DNA from: Caballeronia sordidicola
Lineage (GTDB): Bacteria > Pseudomonadota > Gammaproteobacteria > Burkholderiales > Burkholderiaceae
DNA: 47,544 nucleotides
NCBI RefSeq assembly: GCF_000729995.1
Contig: NZ_JNFG01000044.1
Span: 1-47,544, forward strand
Direction of reading: 5' to 3'
How positions within the stretch are numbered: position 1 is the first letter of the stretch; each line of letters opens with the position of its first letter. Made by a program: the position numbers and the translations under genes. Below the pieces are notes generated by a model. It did not search any database and was not told the origin of the DNA. It saw only the letters and a list, made by a program, of their open reading frames with translations. Shown here piece by piece: positions 1-8,429 of the stretch.

Positions 1-1
1 G

Positions 2-478
2 CGGCTTTTGTTATCGAGGGTCCGGGTGCTCAGTCTCGGCGATGCGGCCCTTCCCTGCATGTCGGCCGCTGCCGTCGCCGCGGCTAACGCGGCCAATGCC
101 CCGCGCAGTGGGGGGGCGCGTACGGCGGTGCTGGCCGTGCGCGCGGCGGATATCGACGCACTCACGCTTGCCGAAGGCGCGGGCCGCCTGGTGCTGGCGT
201 TGCGCAATCCCGCCGATACTGACACAGCCGAACCGCTTGCCATGGCGCCGCTTATGGCATCGATAAGGATGCCGAAGAATGACGCGTCACGTGCCGCAGC
301 GGGCTTGTCGCTGGAGGCGCTGGCGGGTGCCGGCGGCGAGCGACCGGCGCGCACGCCAGTCATGCCACCGTTACCTGGCGTGCCTTCGATGCCTGCGGTG
401 CGCACGCCGCGCGTCCAGGCAGCGTCGAATGATCTTGAGCTGATTCGCGGTGCGCGTAGGGAAAAAGTGACTTACTGA
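2..478 (+). CDS. cpaB: Flp pilus assembly protein CpaB/RcpC (3' part, 5' end outside window)
   Basis: This is the last 158 codons of an open frame already open at the window edge. CpaB/RcpC is a periplasmic Tad-pilus protein thought to act with the secretin. The visible part carries the family's C-terminal signature: a 'VRVLSLG' strand, then a 'TAVLAVRAADIDAL' segment and 'GRLVLALRNP', the RcpC/CpaB C-terminal region that follows the SAF domain. The last 70 residues are Pro/Ala-rich and look unstructured. The N-terminal membrane segment and SAF domain must lie upstream of the window. The next gene is the cpaC secretin, as in other Tad operons, which supports the call. No start codon is assigned because an internal ATG at 8 would cut a conserved strand. 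Confidence 0.85.
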   Translation, partial: RLLLSRVRVLSLGDAALPCMSAAAVAAANAANAPRSGGARTAVLAVRAADIDALTLAEGAGRLVLALRNPADTDTAEPLAMAPLMASIRMPKNDASRAAAGLSLEALAGAGGERPARTPVMPPLPGVPSMPAVRTPRVQAASNDLELIRGARREKVTY

Positions 479-597
479 AAGCGATGGCCGTGGCGTAAAC
501 AAATTTAGAAGGACGAGTAGCAGCCAGCATCAAAGGGAAGTTCGGGGCCGTGCCGCCGTGAGGCGACATCGCAGTACGCAGTTGATATATAAAAATC

Positions 598-2121
598 ATG
601 AAAGCCTTAGATTTCTATCGAGGACGCGGCGTCTCTGGCGCGCGTCGATTATTGCTCGCCGCGCTGGTATGCACGTGCGCGGCGGCCCCGCTTGCCGGTG
701 CGAAGGCTGCGGGGCCTGCGGCAGATGCGACCGGCTCCGCGGGGTCACGGGTGATCGACATCATCGTCGGTACCCAGAAGCAGATCGCGATGGGACGCAC
801 GTTGCAGCGCGTAGCCGTGGGAGACCCCGCGGTCGCCGATGTGCTTTGGCTCAAGAGCAATGGCGGTGCGAACGGCGGTTTGTTGCTGGTCGGAAAAAGC
901 GCGGGACGCACGGAGCTGATGGTGTGGGAACGCGGTCAAGCCGCGCCGCGCACTTATACGATCAACGTCACTACGCTTGCCGCCCGCGAGCTGCTCGGCA
1001 GGGATACCCCCAAAGTGAACGTACTTGGCCGCACGGCGGTGATCACAGGGTCGGCTGCCAGCATGGAATCGCATCAAGTTGCATTGGCGGTGGCGAAAGA
1101 GTCGGTCGCAAAAGCCGCAGGCTCGTCGGATACGCAGCCGGGATCTGTTGGCAAGGATTCGGGGGCGCAAAACGACAGCGCGTCCGACCCGCTTGCAACT
1201 GGGGGAGACAAGGGGGCCGGTGCAAAGGGAGGCGCTGTCCTCGATGCATCGACGATAGCAACCAGTCCCGTTGTCCAGGTCGATGTGAAGGTGGTCGAGT
1301 TCAGCAAGGCCGTGCTGAAAGAAGCGGGCTTCAATCTCTTCAAGCAGAACAACGCGTTTGCGTTCGGCACCTTCGCCCCGTCAGCGCTGACATCGTATAC
1401 AGGCGGCGCGACCACGAATTTACAGGTTGCCTCTGCATCGCCTATCAGCAGCGCCTTCAACCTGATGGTGAACCTGGGTTCTCGCGGTATCTTCGCGAAC
1501 CTCAGCCTGCTCGAATCGAACAACCTGGCGCGCGTGCTGGCCGAACCGACGCTCGTAGCGTTGTCGGGACAAAGCGCGAGCTTCCTCGCCGGCGGCGAGA
1601 TTCCGGTACCCGTGCCGCAGTCGCTCGGCACGATCAGCATTGTCTACAAGCCCTACGGTATCGGGCTGACGGTGACCCCGACCGTGCTCGGTGCCAACCG
1701 GATCGCGCTGAAGGTCGCGCCGGAAGCAAGCCAGCTCGACTTCCAGCACGCGCTGACCATCAACGGCATTTCCGTGCCGGCGATCACTACGCGGCGAGCG
1801 GATACGACCGTCGAACTCGGTGATGGCGAAAGTTTCGTGATTGGCGGCTTGATCGATCGCGAGACGTCGTCGAACGTCGACAAGGTGCCCATGCTGGGTG
1901 ATCTGCCGGTCATCGGTGCGTTCTTCAAGACCCTGCAGTACACGCAAAACGATCGTGAGCTGGTGATCATCGTGACGCCGCACCTGGTCTCGCCGATTGC
2001 GAAGGGGGCGGTCCTTCCGGCCACCCCTGGCGAACAGTCCGAGCGACGCGACGGACCTGTGTGGCGCTCGTTCATTGGTGGTTTTGCATCGCGTGAAGCG
2101 GTGCCGGGATTCTCGAAATGA
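598..2121 (+). CDS. cpaC: Tad pilus outer-membrane secretin CpaC/RcpA
   Basis: Forms the outer-membrane channel through which the Flp pilus leaves the cell. The 507-residue protein starts with a signal peptide (basic start, hydrophobic stretch around residues 18-35). A pilus-formation N-terminal domain follows (about 50-120, 'RVIDIIVGTQKQI'), then a BON-like segment (about 125-170) and an Ala/Gly-rich linker. The secretin domain begins near 'VVQVDVKVVEF' and ends near residue 470, with the typical 'RVLAEPTLVALSGQSASFLAGGEIPVPV' start (shortened here), 'GIGLTVTPTVL' and 'DRELVIIVTPHLVSPI'. The gene lies 119 bp after cpaB with no clear Shine-Dalgarno sequence at its ATG. Length and domain order are normal for CpaC. 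Confidence 0.95.
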   Translation: MKALDFYRGRGVSGARRLLLAALVCTCAAAPLAGAKAAGPAADATGSAGSRVIDIIVGTQKQIAMGRTLQRVAVGDPAVADVLWLKSNGGANGGLLLVGKSAGRTELMVWERGQAAPRTYTINVTTLAARELLGRDTPKVNVLGRTAVITGSAASMESHQVALAVAKESVAKAAGSSDTQPGSVGKDSGAQNDSASDPLATGGDKGAGAKGGAVLDASTIATSPVVQVDVKVVEFSKAVLKEAGFNLFKQNNAFAFGTFAPSALTSYTGGATTNLQVASASPISSAFNLMVNLGSRGIFANLSLLESNNLARVLAEPTLVALSGQSASFLAGGEIPVPVPQSLGTISIVYKPYGIGLTVTPTVLGANRIALKVAPEASQLDFQHALTINGISVPAITTRRADTTVELGDGESFVIGGLIDRETSSNVDKVPMLGDLPVIGAFFKTLQYTQNDRELVIIVTPHLVSPIAKGAVLPATPGEQSERRDGPVWRSFIGGFASREAVPGFSK

Positions 2122-2241
2122 CGGTCGTCCTGTCTGACAAGGAAAGCCGCGGGCAGGTGGCGAAGACGCGCGCAAGTCCGTCTGGAACGGCGAGGTGTGC
2201 TGGCAGCATGGCACGCGCCGATGTGGCAGGAGAAAGCGACG

Positions 2242-3645
2242 ATGAACGCAAGAGTTCTATCTTTGACTGACATGGAAGCGCGCCCTTCAGGCGTCCGGTT
2301 CCTGTGCGTCTGCTCGGATGCGGGACGCCGGGCCTGGCTCGCGCGTGCGCTGGGCACGCTGGGCGCGCTCGAACACGTGCCGTTCGACGCTGTTGCACTG
2401 ATGCCGAAGATCTCGTCGCTGGGCGCCACGCTGGTGTTCATCGATTTCGCCTGTGCGCCGCTTGAAGCGCCCGAGGCCAGCATCGCCGGCGCGACGGCGA
2501 TGGCGACCGCGGTGCACGAGGCATTCCCGGGCCTGGCCATCGTTGCACTCGGCTCGCTGCAGCAGTCGGCTAGCGCGATTGCCGCATTGCGCGCCGGCGT
2601 GCGTGATTTTATCGATGTTGAAGGCGAGCCCGATGAAGCACTTCGGATAGCGAAGCAATTAATTGAACAGGCCAGCCAGTCCGCGAGGACGGAACCCATC
2701 GCCAACCGCCACGGCCATATGACGGTGCTGCTGGGTGCGCGCGTCGGCATGGGCGTGAGCACGCTGGCGGCGAACCTGGCGGTGAGGTTGCAGAAACGAG
2801 GCGCGGCGGCACAGAAGACCTCCGCGCTGCTCGACCTGGGCATCCCGGCCGCGGACAGTTCAGTGCTGCTCGACACCCAAAGCGAATTCAATTTCGTCGA
2901 TGCCGTGCGCAACCTGCGCCGCTTCGACCAGACCTTTGTTCATACGGCCTTCGGACGCCACGCCAGCGGCCTGGCAGTGACCACACTGCCGGCGGATCTC
3001 ACGGCGATGCGCGAGGTCTCGTATGCGTCGGCAGTCAACCTGGTGAACCGGCTGCGGACTTTCTTCGATCATCAGATCATCGATCTCGGCGGTTTTACGA
3101 ACCTTGAGTTCATCGCCCAGATGGTGCGCGCGGCGGATAACGTGTGGCTCGTCTGCGATCCGAACGTGGCGTCAGTGGTATCCGCCATGGAGTTGCTGGA
3201 AGGCCTGCGTGTCTGCGATGTCGAGTCACGCTTGCCCAAGGACCGCGAGGCTCCCGATGCGCTGCAGAAGCTGCATCTGGTCGTGAACAAGTTCGACCCG
3301 ACGCTGCAGTTTGGCGCCGAGCAAATCGCGGAACGGCTGCGTTTGCCGTTGCTCGCGGTACTCCCTGCACGCGCACAGGCGCTTGGACGCGCAGTGAACC
3401 AAGGGCGCCTCCTGGCGGATATCGCTGAACGCGATGCTTATGTGCGCGCGTTGGACCCGCTGGTCGCGCGGCTCGGCGGTCAAAGAATCGCCGCCGCGGA
3501 AAGCGTCACGCCCGCATGCGGGCCCTTGTCCGATGGCATGGACACCGATGCACTAAAGCAGAAGACGGCAGATTTCACCGACACGCCGAGCGGCTCAAAA
3601 CAATTCCTCAAGCGGCTCCTTCCCACTTTCACCAGGCGGCCATAG
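2242..3645 (+). CDS. cpaE: Tad pilus localisation ATPase-like protein CpaE/TadZ
   Basis: CpaE/TadZ is a MinD/ParA-like protein that places the Tad machine at the cell pole. The 467-residue product has an atypical receiver-like domain (about 1-140) and a ParA/MinD-type domain (about 155-400). The P-loop is strongly deviant: the segment reads 'GARVGMGVSTLAANLA', so both the signature lysine and the P-loop lysine of KGGxxGKT are missing. 'LLDLGIPAADS' and 'HQIIDLGGF' keep the positions of the later ATPase strands. The ATG at 2242 was preferred over 2197 and 2221 because AGGAG sits 9 bases upstream. The stop is 3 bases before cpaF. TadZ proteins are known to be variable here, so ATP hydrolysis is doubtful but a scaffold role is likely. 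Confidence 0.92.
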   Translation: MNARVLSLTDMEARPSGVRFLCVCSDAGRRAWLARALGTLGALEHVPFDAVALMPKISSLGATLVFIDFACAPLEAPEASIAGATAMATAVHEAFPGLAIVALGSLQQSASAIAALRAGVRDFIDVEGEPDEALRIAKQLIEQASQSARTEPIANRHGHMTVLLGARVGMGVSTLAANLAVRLQKRGAAAQKTSALLDLGIPAADSSVLLDTQSEFNFVDAVRNLRRFDQTFVHTAFGRHASGLAVTTLPADLTAMREVSYASAVNLVNRLRTFFDHQIIDLGGFTNLEFIAQMVRAADNVWLVCDPNVASVVSAMELLEGLRVCDVESRLPKDREAPDALQKLHLVVNKFDPTLQFGAEQIAERLRLPLLAVLPARAQALGRAVNQGRLLADIAERDAYVRALDPLVARLGGQRIAAAESVTPACGPLSDGMDTDALKQKTADFTDTPSGSKQFLKRLLPTFTRRP

Positions 3646-3648
3646 ACG

Positions 3649-5025
3649 ATGGCAAGAGACATTGAGTTCGCTGACGACGCTACTTCGTTTGCGCATACGC
3701 AGCAGTTCCAGGACATCAAGAACGCGGCGCACGAGCATCTGCTTACGCGGATCGAGGAGCTGGGCGCCGAGTTCGGACGCTGGTCGCGCCAGGCGATCCT
3801 GCAGTTCGTCGACCTGGAGATCGACGGCTTCGTCCGGATGCGGCGCATTCCCCTGAACGAGAGCGAAGTGCGGCTGATCGCGGAGGCCCTGACGAAGGAG
3901 TTGGCCGGCTTCGGTCCGATCGAGGACCTGCTCGCCGATCCTGCCGTGGAGGACATCCTTATCAACGGCTTCGACGACGTCTACGTCTCGCGCCACGGCA
4001 TGCTCGTGAAGATCCCGGTGCGCTTCGCAGACAACGCACATTTGCTGCGGATCGTGCGGCGCATCCTCGCGCCTATGGGGCGGCGACTGGACGAATCCAA
4101 TCCAATGGTCGATGCCCGCCTGCCCGATGGCGGCCGGGTGAACGTGGTGATCGAGCCGCTATCGCTCGATGGTCCGGTGGTGTCAATTCGAAAGTTTCGT
4201 CGCGACCCGTTGCGCCCCGACGACCTGCTCGCGAACGGCACCTTCGACCAGGAGATCTGCAAGCTGCTCGATGCGGCGGTCGCTGCGCGCTGCAACGTGC
4301 TGGTGTCGGGCGGGACGAGTTCGGGCAAGACCTCGCTGCTCAATGCGCTTGCGTTTTTTATTCCCAAGCACGAGCGCGTGGTGACGATAGAAGACACCGC
4401 CGAACTCTCACTCAATCACCCGCACGTGGTGCGTCTGGAAAGCCGTCCGGGCGGTTTTGACGGCGCGGGCGTGGTGTCCATTCGTGACCTGTTGCGCAAT
4501 ACGCTGCGGATGCGTCCGGACAGGATCATCGTGGGTGAGGTACGCGGCGGCGAAGTGCTGGAAATGCTGCAGGCCATGAACACCGGCCACGATGGTTCGA
4601 TGGGCACCGTCCACGCAAGCTCGGCGCGCGAATGTCTTTACCGGCTCGAGATGCTGGCAGGGTTTGCCGGCTTCCAGGGCACGGAGTCCAGCCTGCGGCG
4701 GCAGATTGCGAACGCGATCGACTTCATCGTTCAGATCGGGCGCCTGTCGAATGGACGGCGGCGAATTTTGTCGGTGACGGAAGTGACGGGACTCTCGGAC
4801 AACATAGTTGCGACACAGGAGTTGTACCGCTACGAGCCGATCATGGAAGGCGGCGAGGAGCAGGACAACTGGGTCTCGCTCGGCATTCATCCCAGCTCGC
4901 CGAAGCTTGCCAAGTACCGCCAGTCCCTCGGCAACGACAGGAGCGCGGACAGCTTCAACGACGGCTTCGGACGAGGCGGCGGTAGTAGCGGTTTCGGCCG
5001 CTCCGGTGGGGGCTTCAATGTCTAG
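3649..5025 (+). CDS. cpaF: Tad pilus assembly ATPase CpaF/TadA
   Basis: Hexameric type II/IV secretion ATPase that powers Flp pilus assembly from the cytoplasmic face. The 458-residue protein has the expected N-terminal helical domain (about 1-130) and a GspE-family motor. The Walker A motif is 'GGTSSGKTS' near residue 225, the Asp box is 'TIEDTAEL', the Walker B region is 'DRIIVGEVRGGE', and the His box is 'GHDGSMGTVHA'. The C-terminus ends in a Gly/Ser/Phe-rich tail of about 20 residues that is not part of the core fold. The stop overlaps the tadB start by 8 bases, indicating translational coupling. Confidence 0.97.
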   Translation: MARDIEFADDATSFAHTQQFQDIKNAAHEHLLTRIEELGAEFGRWSRQAILQFVDLEIDGFVRMRRIPLNESEVRLIAEALTKELAGFGPIEDLLADPAVEDILINGFDDVYVSRHGMLVKIPVRFADNAHLLRIVRRILAPMGRRLDESNPMVDARLPDGGRVNVVIEPLSLDGPVVSIRKFRRDPLRPDDLLANGTFDQEICKLLDAAVAARCNVLVSGGTSSGKTSLLNALAFFIPKHERVVTIEDTAELSLNHPHVVRLESRPGGFDGAGVVSIRDLLRNTLRMRPDRIIVGEVRGGEVLEMLQAMNTGHDGSMGTVHASSARECLYRLEMLAGFAGFQGTESSLRRQIANAIDFIVQIGRLSNGRRRILSVTEVTGLSDNIVATQELYRYEPIMEGGEEQDNWVSLGIHPSSPKLAKYRQSLGNDRSADSFNDGFGRGGGSSGFGRSGGGFNV

Positions 5026-6031
5026 CGGTATCGGTCTCGTCCTGGTCGTTGCGCTGCTGTGCGCGGCCGGCGGCCTGCTGCTTTGGCAGCGCGCGAAGGA
5101 CAGCCGCGAACGCGCGCTGACGGACCTTTTTGTTGACCGGCGCGTGGCGTCGTTGCAGGGAGCAACACCGGGCGCAACAGCGGGTGTAGCACCTGCCCAG
5201 AACAGCCAGCGCACTCGTTCTGCCGCTGCCGCCGCGATATCACCGAATGCCGAGCACGGTGGCCGCGAACATCTGCGTCATCTGCGGGCCCGTTTCCTCT
5301 GCGCCTTCGACAACCTGATGAACCGCGCGGGTATCGCGAGTCCCGCCAAGCTGCTGTGGACCGCTTGCGTAATTATCCTGCCAGGCGCGTGCCTGGTCGG
5401 TCTGCGGGCACATTGGATACTGGGGCTGGGTTTTCTCGTCTTCGGTGTGCTTTGCCTGTTTGCTTTTCTCTCATGGCGCGCACAGAAACGCCATCAGCGC
5501 ATCTCGCGCCAGTTGCCCGTATTTCTCGATGGCATCGTGCGGCTCATCACGATCGGCAACAGCGTACCGGCCGCGTTCCAGGCTGCCGTGACGACCACCG
5601 ACGCGCCGTTGCGCGACTGCCTCGACCGGGTCTCACGCATGTTGCGCTCGGGCGTGGAAATAGATGTGGCGCTGAAACATGTGGCCTCGATGTATCACGT
5701 GCGCGAGCTGGAGCTGGTCGGCTCGGTGCTGCGTATCTCGGTGAAGTACGGCGGCCGTTCCGACGTGATGCTGGACCGCATGGCCGCGGTGATGCGCGAC
5801 CTTGAACAGGCCGGGCGTGAACTGATTGCGTTGTCCTCCGAGACGCGTTTGTCAGCCTGGGTGCTTGGTCTGATGCCGGCGCTGCTGGGCGGCTTTGTGA
5901 TGCTCTCCAGTCCGTCGTACTTCCGCGAGATGTGGTCCGATCCATTTGGTCAGCGCCTTGTGTATGTGGCGCTGGGACTGCAAGCGCTCGGCGCCTTCAT
6001 GTTGTATCGGCTGGTGCGCCTGAAGGATTGA
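5018..6031 (+). CDS. tadB: Tad pilus inner-membrane platform protein TadB
   Basis: Polytopic inner-membrane protein of the type II secretion F family that forms the assembly platform with TadC above CpaF. The open frame extends upstream to 4808, but that region is inside cpaF. The ATG at 5018, overlapping the cpaF stop, gives a 337-residue product with the usual N-terminal membrane helix ('GLVLVVALLCAAGGLLLW'). A central pair of helices near residues 110-150 follows, then a T2SF domain (about 170-300, with 'LPVFLDGIVRLI' and 'ELVGSVLRISVKYGG') and a C-terminal membrane segment. Length is typical. The stop is 2 bases before the tadC start. Confidence 0.94.
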   Translation: MSSGIGLVLVVALLCAAGGLLLWQRAKDSRERALTDLFVDRRVASLQGATPGATAGVAPAQNSQRTRSAAAAAISPNAEHGGREHLRHLRARFLCAFDNLMNRAGIASPAKLLWTACVIILPGACLVGLRAHWILGLGFLVFGVLCLFAFLSWRAQKRHQRISRQLPVFLDGIVRLITIGNSVPAAFQAAVTTTDAPLRDCLDRVSRMLRSGVEIDVALKHVASMYHVRELELVGSVLRISVKYGGRSDVMLDRMAAVMRDLEQAGRELIALSSETRLSAWVLGLMPALLGGFVMLSSPSYFREMWSDPFGQRLVYVALGLQALGAFMLYRLVRLKD

Positions 6032-6033
6032 TC

Positions 6034-7044
6034 ATGACCGCTCACACCGTGTTCGCTCTTGCCTTGCTCGTGGCCGCACTGGGATGCGCCTTATTGGGCG
6101 TGCTCGTGTTCACGGGCCTCGCGCGCATGCAGCGCGGCGCGCGCACGCTCGACCATGCGCTCGATCAACGCGCGGCCAGCTCGGCGGCACGCGCGATTGC
6201 AACGGGCAAGGAGACCTGGCAGTCAACGGACGCGAAGAACGCGAGCGAGGCCGGGAGGGGGCGGACCAAAGACGCCCGCCGGTCGCGTCTGGCCGATGCG
6301 CTCAGCCGCGCGGCGGTGGGGTGGCTGGACACGCCGTTCGGTGCAATCGTCGTCGCGGCTGAAGACCGGCGATTGCTGGATCAATGCGGTTTCCTCGATG
6401 CCAACACGCGCGCGCGTTTCTTCGCGGCACGAATTGGTTGCGCCGCGTTCCTGCCGCTCTTTGCGCTGGCCTGGTTCAACGGGGATCCTCGCCTCGCTCT
6501 GTCGATGATCGCCGCGCTCGTGCTGGGGTTCATGTTGCCGAAGTGGTTCGTGCGGCGACGCGCGAAAACGCGTCAACGCTCGGTAGCGAGCGAGTTACCG
6601 ATGTTCGTCGACTTGCTGCGTTTGCTGCAGGGCGTCGGCCTGTCGCTCGATCAGTGCCTGCAGGTGATGATCAACGACTTCGCAACTGTGCTGCCGGTTC
6701 TCTCGCAGGAACTCGCGCTGGCTCACCGGCAATTCAACACCGGGCGTACGCGTGAGCAGTCGCTGAGCCGGCTCGCGACGAGCTATGAAAACGACGACCT
6801 GAATGCCGTGATGCGGCTGGTCGTCCAGGTCGACAAACACGGTGGCGCGGTACAGGAACCGCTGCGCCAGTTCGGCGACCGGTTGCGCGAGTCGCGCCGC
6901 GCGGCGTTGCGTGAACGGATCGGCGCATTGACCGTAAAGATGACCGGCGTGATGGTGGTGACCTTGCTTCCCGCTCTGTTGATCATGACGGCGGGTCCCG
7001 GATTTATCGCCATATACCACTCGTTATCCACAATGCACAGATAG
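6034..7044 (+). CDS. tadC: Tad pilus inner-membrane platform protein TadC
   Basis: Second T2SF-type platform protein, partner of TadB. The 336-residue product starts at the ATG at 6034, 2 bases after the tadB stop. The longer frame from 5932 lies inside tadB and was rejected. It has an N-terminal membrane helix ('VFALALLVAALGCALLG'), a charged linker and two helices around residues 130-175. The T2SF domain contains 'ELPMFVDLLRLLQGVGLSLDQCL' (shortened here) and the 'RESRRAALRERIGALTVKM' segment before the last membrane span. It shares the overall plan of TadB but is clearly a separate gene. It belongs to the same polycistronic unit. Confidence 0.93.
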   Translation: MTAHTVFALALLVAALGCALLGVLVFTGLARMQRGARTLDHALDQRAASSAARAIATGKETWQSTDAKNASEAGRGRTKDARRSRLADALSRAAVGWLDTPFGAIVVAAEDRRLLDQCGFLDANTRARFFAARIGCAAFLPLFALAWFNGDPRLALSMIAALVLGFMLPKWFVRRRAKTRQRSVASELPMFVDLLRLLQGVGLSLDQCLQVMINDFATVLPVLSQELALAHRQFNTGRTREQSLSRLATSYENDDLNAVMRLVVQVDKHGGAVQEPLRQFGDRLRESRRAALRERIGALTVKMTGVMVVTLLPALLIMTAGPGFIAIYHSLSTMHR

Positions 7045-7064
7045 ACGTTGAAGAGAGTGACACC

Positions 7065-7982
7065 ATGAAATCGATCGCGATCAGGAACCGCCTGCCCACT
7101 GTTGTCCTGATGCTTGCATGCAGCGTTTTCGCGGGCCTGGGCGGCTGTGCGTCGAAGATGGAAAGCGGGTATGGGGTCGGCATACAAGCGGAGCGCGAAG
7201 CTGCGCTTCAGCAGTCGCAGCAGAAACAGGACGCGCCTGATACACCCGGCATGTATCTCGCGCTGATCGACCGGATGCAGTCGCAAGGTTTGTTCTATGC
7301 ATCGCTTGCGCACATTGACGCATACGAGAAGCAGTATGGCTCGACGCCCGACACAAGTCTGCTGCGCGCCGACGCGTTGCGCCAGACTGGTCAGGCCCAG
7401 GCCAGCGCCGACGCATACACGAAATTATTGAACACGCCGCTGGCGGCGCGGGGATATCGCGGTCTCGGTTTACTGGCCGGGGCAGCAGGAGAATTTGCTA
7501 AGGCTTCCGAAGGGTTCGATGCTGCCACGCGCCTGCAGCCAACCGACGCTCTCACACTATCGGATCTGGGATACGCGCGCTTGCGTCTCGGCGATGTGGC
7601 AGGCGCTCGCGTACCGCTGATGAAAGCCGCGGAGTTGGCTCAGGATAACCGGAAGATCCTGTGCAATGTCGCGCTGTTCCTGCTGGCCGATGGGCAGCCT
7701 GCCGCAGCGCAAGGGCTGATCGCGCAGCAAAAATTTTCGCTGGAAGTGCAGCAGGCAATTCGCGCGGATGCGCAGCGCATCGCGGCGGCCGCTGCACAGG
7801 CGTCGCAAGCGCAAGTCGCGAAGGGTGCAGCGACGACGGCCGAGCGCGCACGCGTTCCTGCTCCCGCCATCCGTGCGCCGGAGACGGTCGATGCTCTGCT
7901 CAACGCGCAATTGCCCCTGACCCAGACGTTCGATCCATCCGGCGCAGTATCGGGCAAACAAGCGCAACTGGTCGCACGGTGA
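7065..7982 (+). CDS. tadD: Tad pilus lipoprotein TadD with TPR repeats
   Basis: TadD is a lipoprotein with tetratricopeptide repeats that helps assemble or stabilise the Tad secretin. The 305-residue product has a lipoprotein signal peptide ending in the lipobox LGGC (Cys28). TPR-like helices span about residues 70-220, with units around 'SLLRADALRQTGQAQASADAY', 'GFDAATRLQPTDALTLSDLG' and 'GDVAGARVPLMKAAEL' (each shortened from the full helix pair). The last 80 residues are Ala/Gln-rich and probably flexible. AGAGAG-like purines precede the ATG. It follows tadC by 20 bases and belongs to the same operon. Confidence 0.9.
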   Translation: MKSIAIRNRLPTVVLMLACSVFAGLGGCASKMESGYGVGIQAEREAALQQSQQKQDAPDTPGMYLALIDRMQSQGLFYASLAHIDAYEKQYGSTPDTSLLRADALRQTGQAQASADAYTKLLNTPLAARGYRGLGLLAGAAGEFAKASEGFDAATRLQPTDALTLSDLGYARLRLGDVAGARVPLMKAAELAQDNRKILCNVALFLLADGQPAAAQGLIAQQKFSLEVQQAIRADAQRIAAAAAQASQAQVAKGAATTAERARVPAPAIRAPETVDALLNAQLPLTQTFDPSGAVSGKQAQLVAR

Positions 7983-7990
7983 GGGGAAGA

Positions 7991-8428
7991 ATGATGAATG
8001 AATTTCGGACGGGGCGAGGGCTGGGCAGGATGGAGGTCTTGACCGCGCGACTGGTCGCCGTGTTGTGCTCGATGGCGATTGCTACCGATGCGGCGGCTCA
8101 GACGCAGACTCCGCTGACGTCGCAGGAACCGCCCGCAGCGCTAGAGAGTCAGCAGCAAGCACAGGCACAAGCGGCGGCGCCGTCAAAAACGGTAGCTGTG
8201 GTTCGTCATGTCACGCTGATCGGCGACGCCACGTTATCGATCCTCGCGTTGCAGCGAAGCGGCCAGTTGGCGGCGCCGCCACAGCCGATGCTGGGTGCAG
8301 AAGCGAGCGCCGCGTACGCGCGTTACCTGAAGTCTTTCGATCATCCGATTCCGGAACATCTGGATTCATCGGTGGGCACGGTCGGCGGTGCAACAGGTGG
8401 TTCAATAGGCAGCGGAACGTCGAACTGA
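7991..8428 (+). CDS. DUF3613 family exported protein of the Tad operon
   Basis: A 145-residue protein of unknown function. A signal peptide is likely (hydrophobic stretch around residues 17-33, probable cleavage after AAA before QTQT), followed by a Gln/Ala-rich linker. The compact conserved domain (about 75-130) contains 'HVTLIGDATLSILALQRSG' and 'AAYARYLKSFDHPIPEHL'. That domain matches what is known as DUF3613, which occurs in Tad loci of Burkholderiales. The Gly/Ser-rich tail is short. The ATG at 7991 was chosen over upstream starts inside tadD because GAGGGG lies just before it; 7994 is an equally good alternative. The stop is one base from tadG, so it is translationally coupled. A periplasmic accessory role in piliation is inferred only from context. 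Confidence 0.8.
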   Translation: MMNEFRTGRGLGRMEVLTARLVAVLCSMAIATDAAAQTQTPLTSQEPPAALESQQQAQAQAAAPSKTVAVVRHVTLIGDATLSILALQRSGQLAAPPQPMLGAEASAAYARYLKSFDHPIPEHLDSSVGTVGGATGGSIGSGTSN

Positions 8429-8429
8429 C

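Noticed and set aside
558..1823. Long overlapping open frame inside cpaC
   Set aside because: Arg/Gly-rich shadow in another frame of a clear secretin gene; common in high-GC DNA.
1653..2912. Long minus-strand open frame across cpaC and cpaE
   Set aside because: Antisense to two well-recognised genes, with Ser/Ala/Arg composition typical of shadows.
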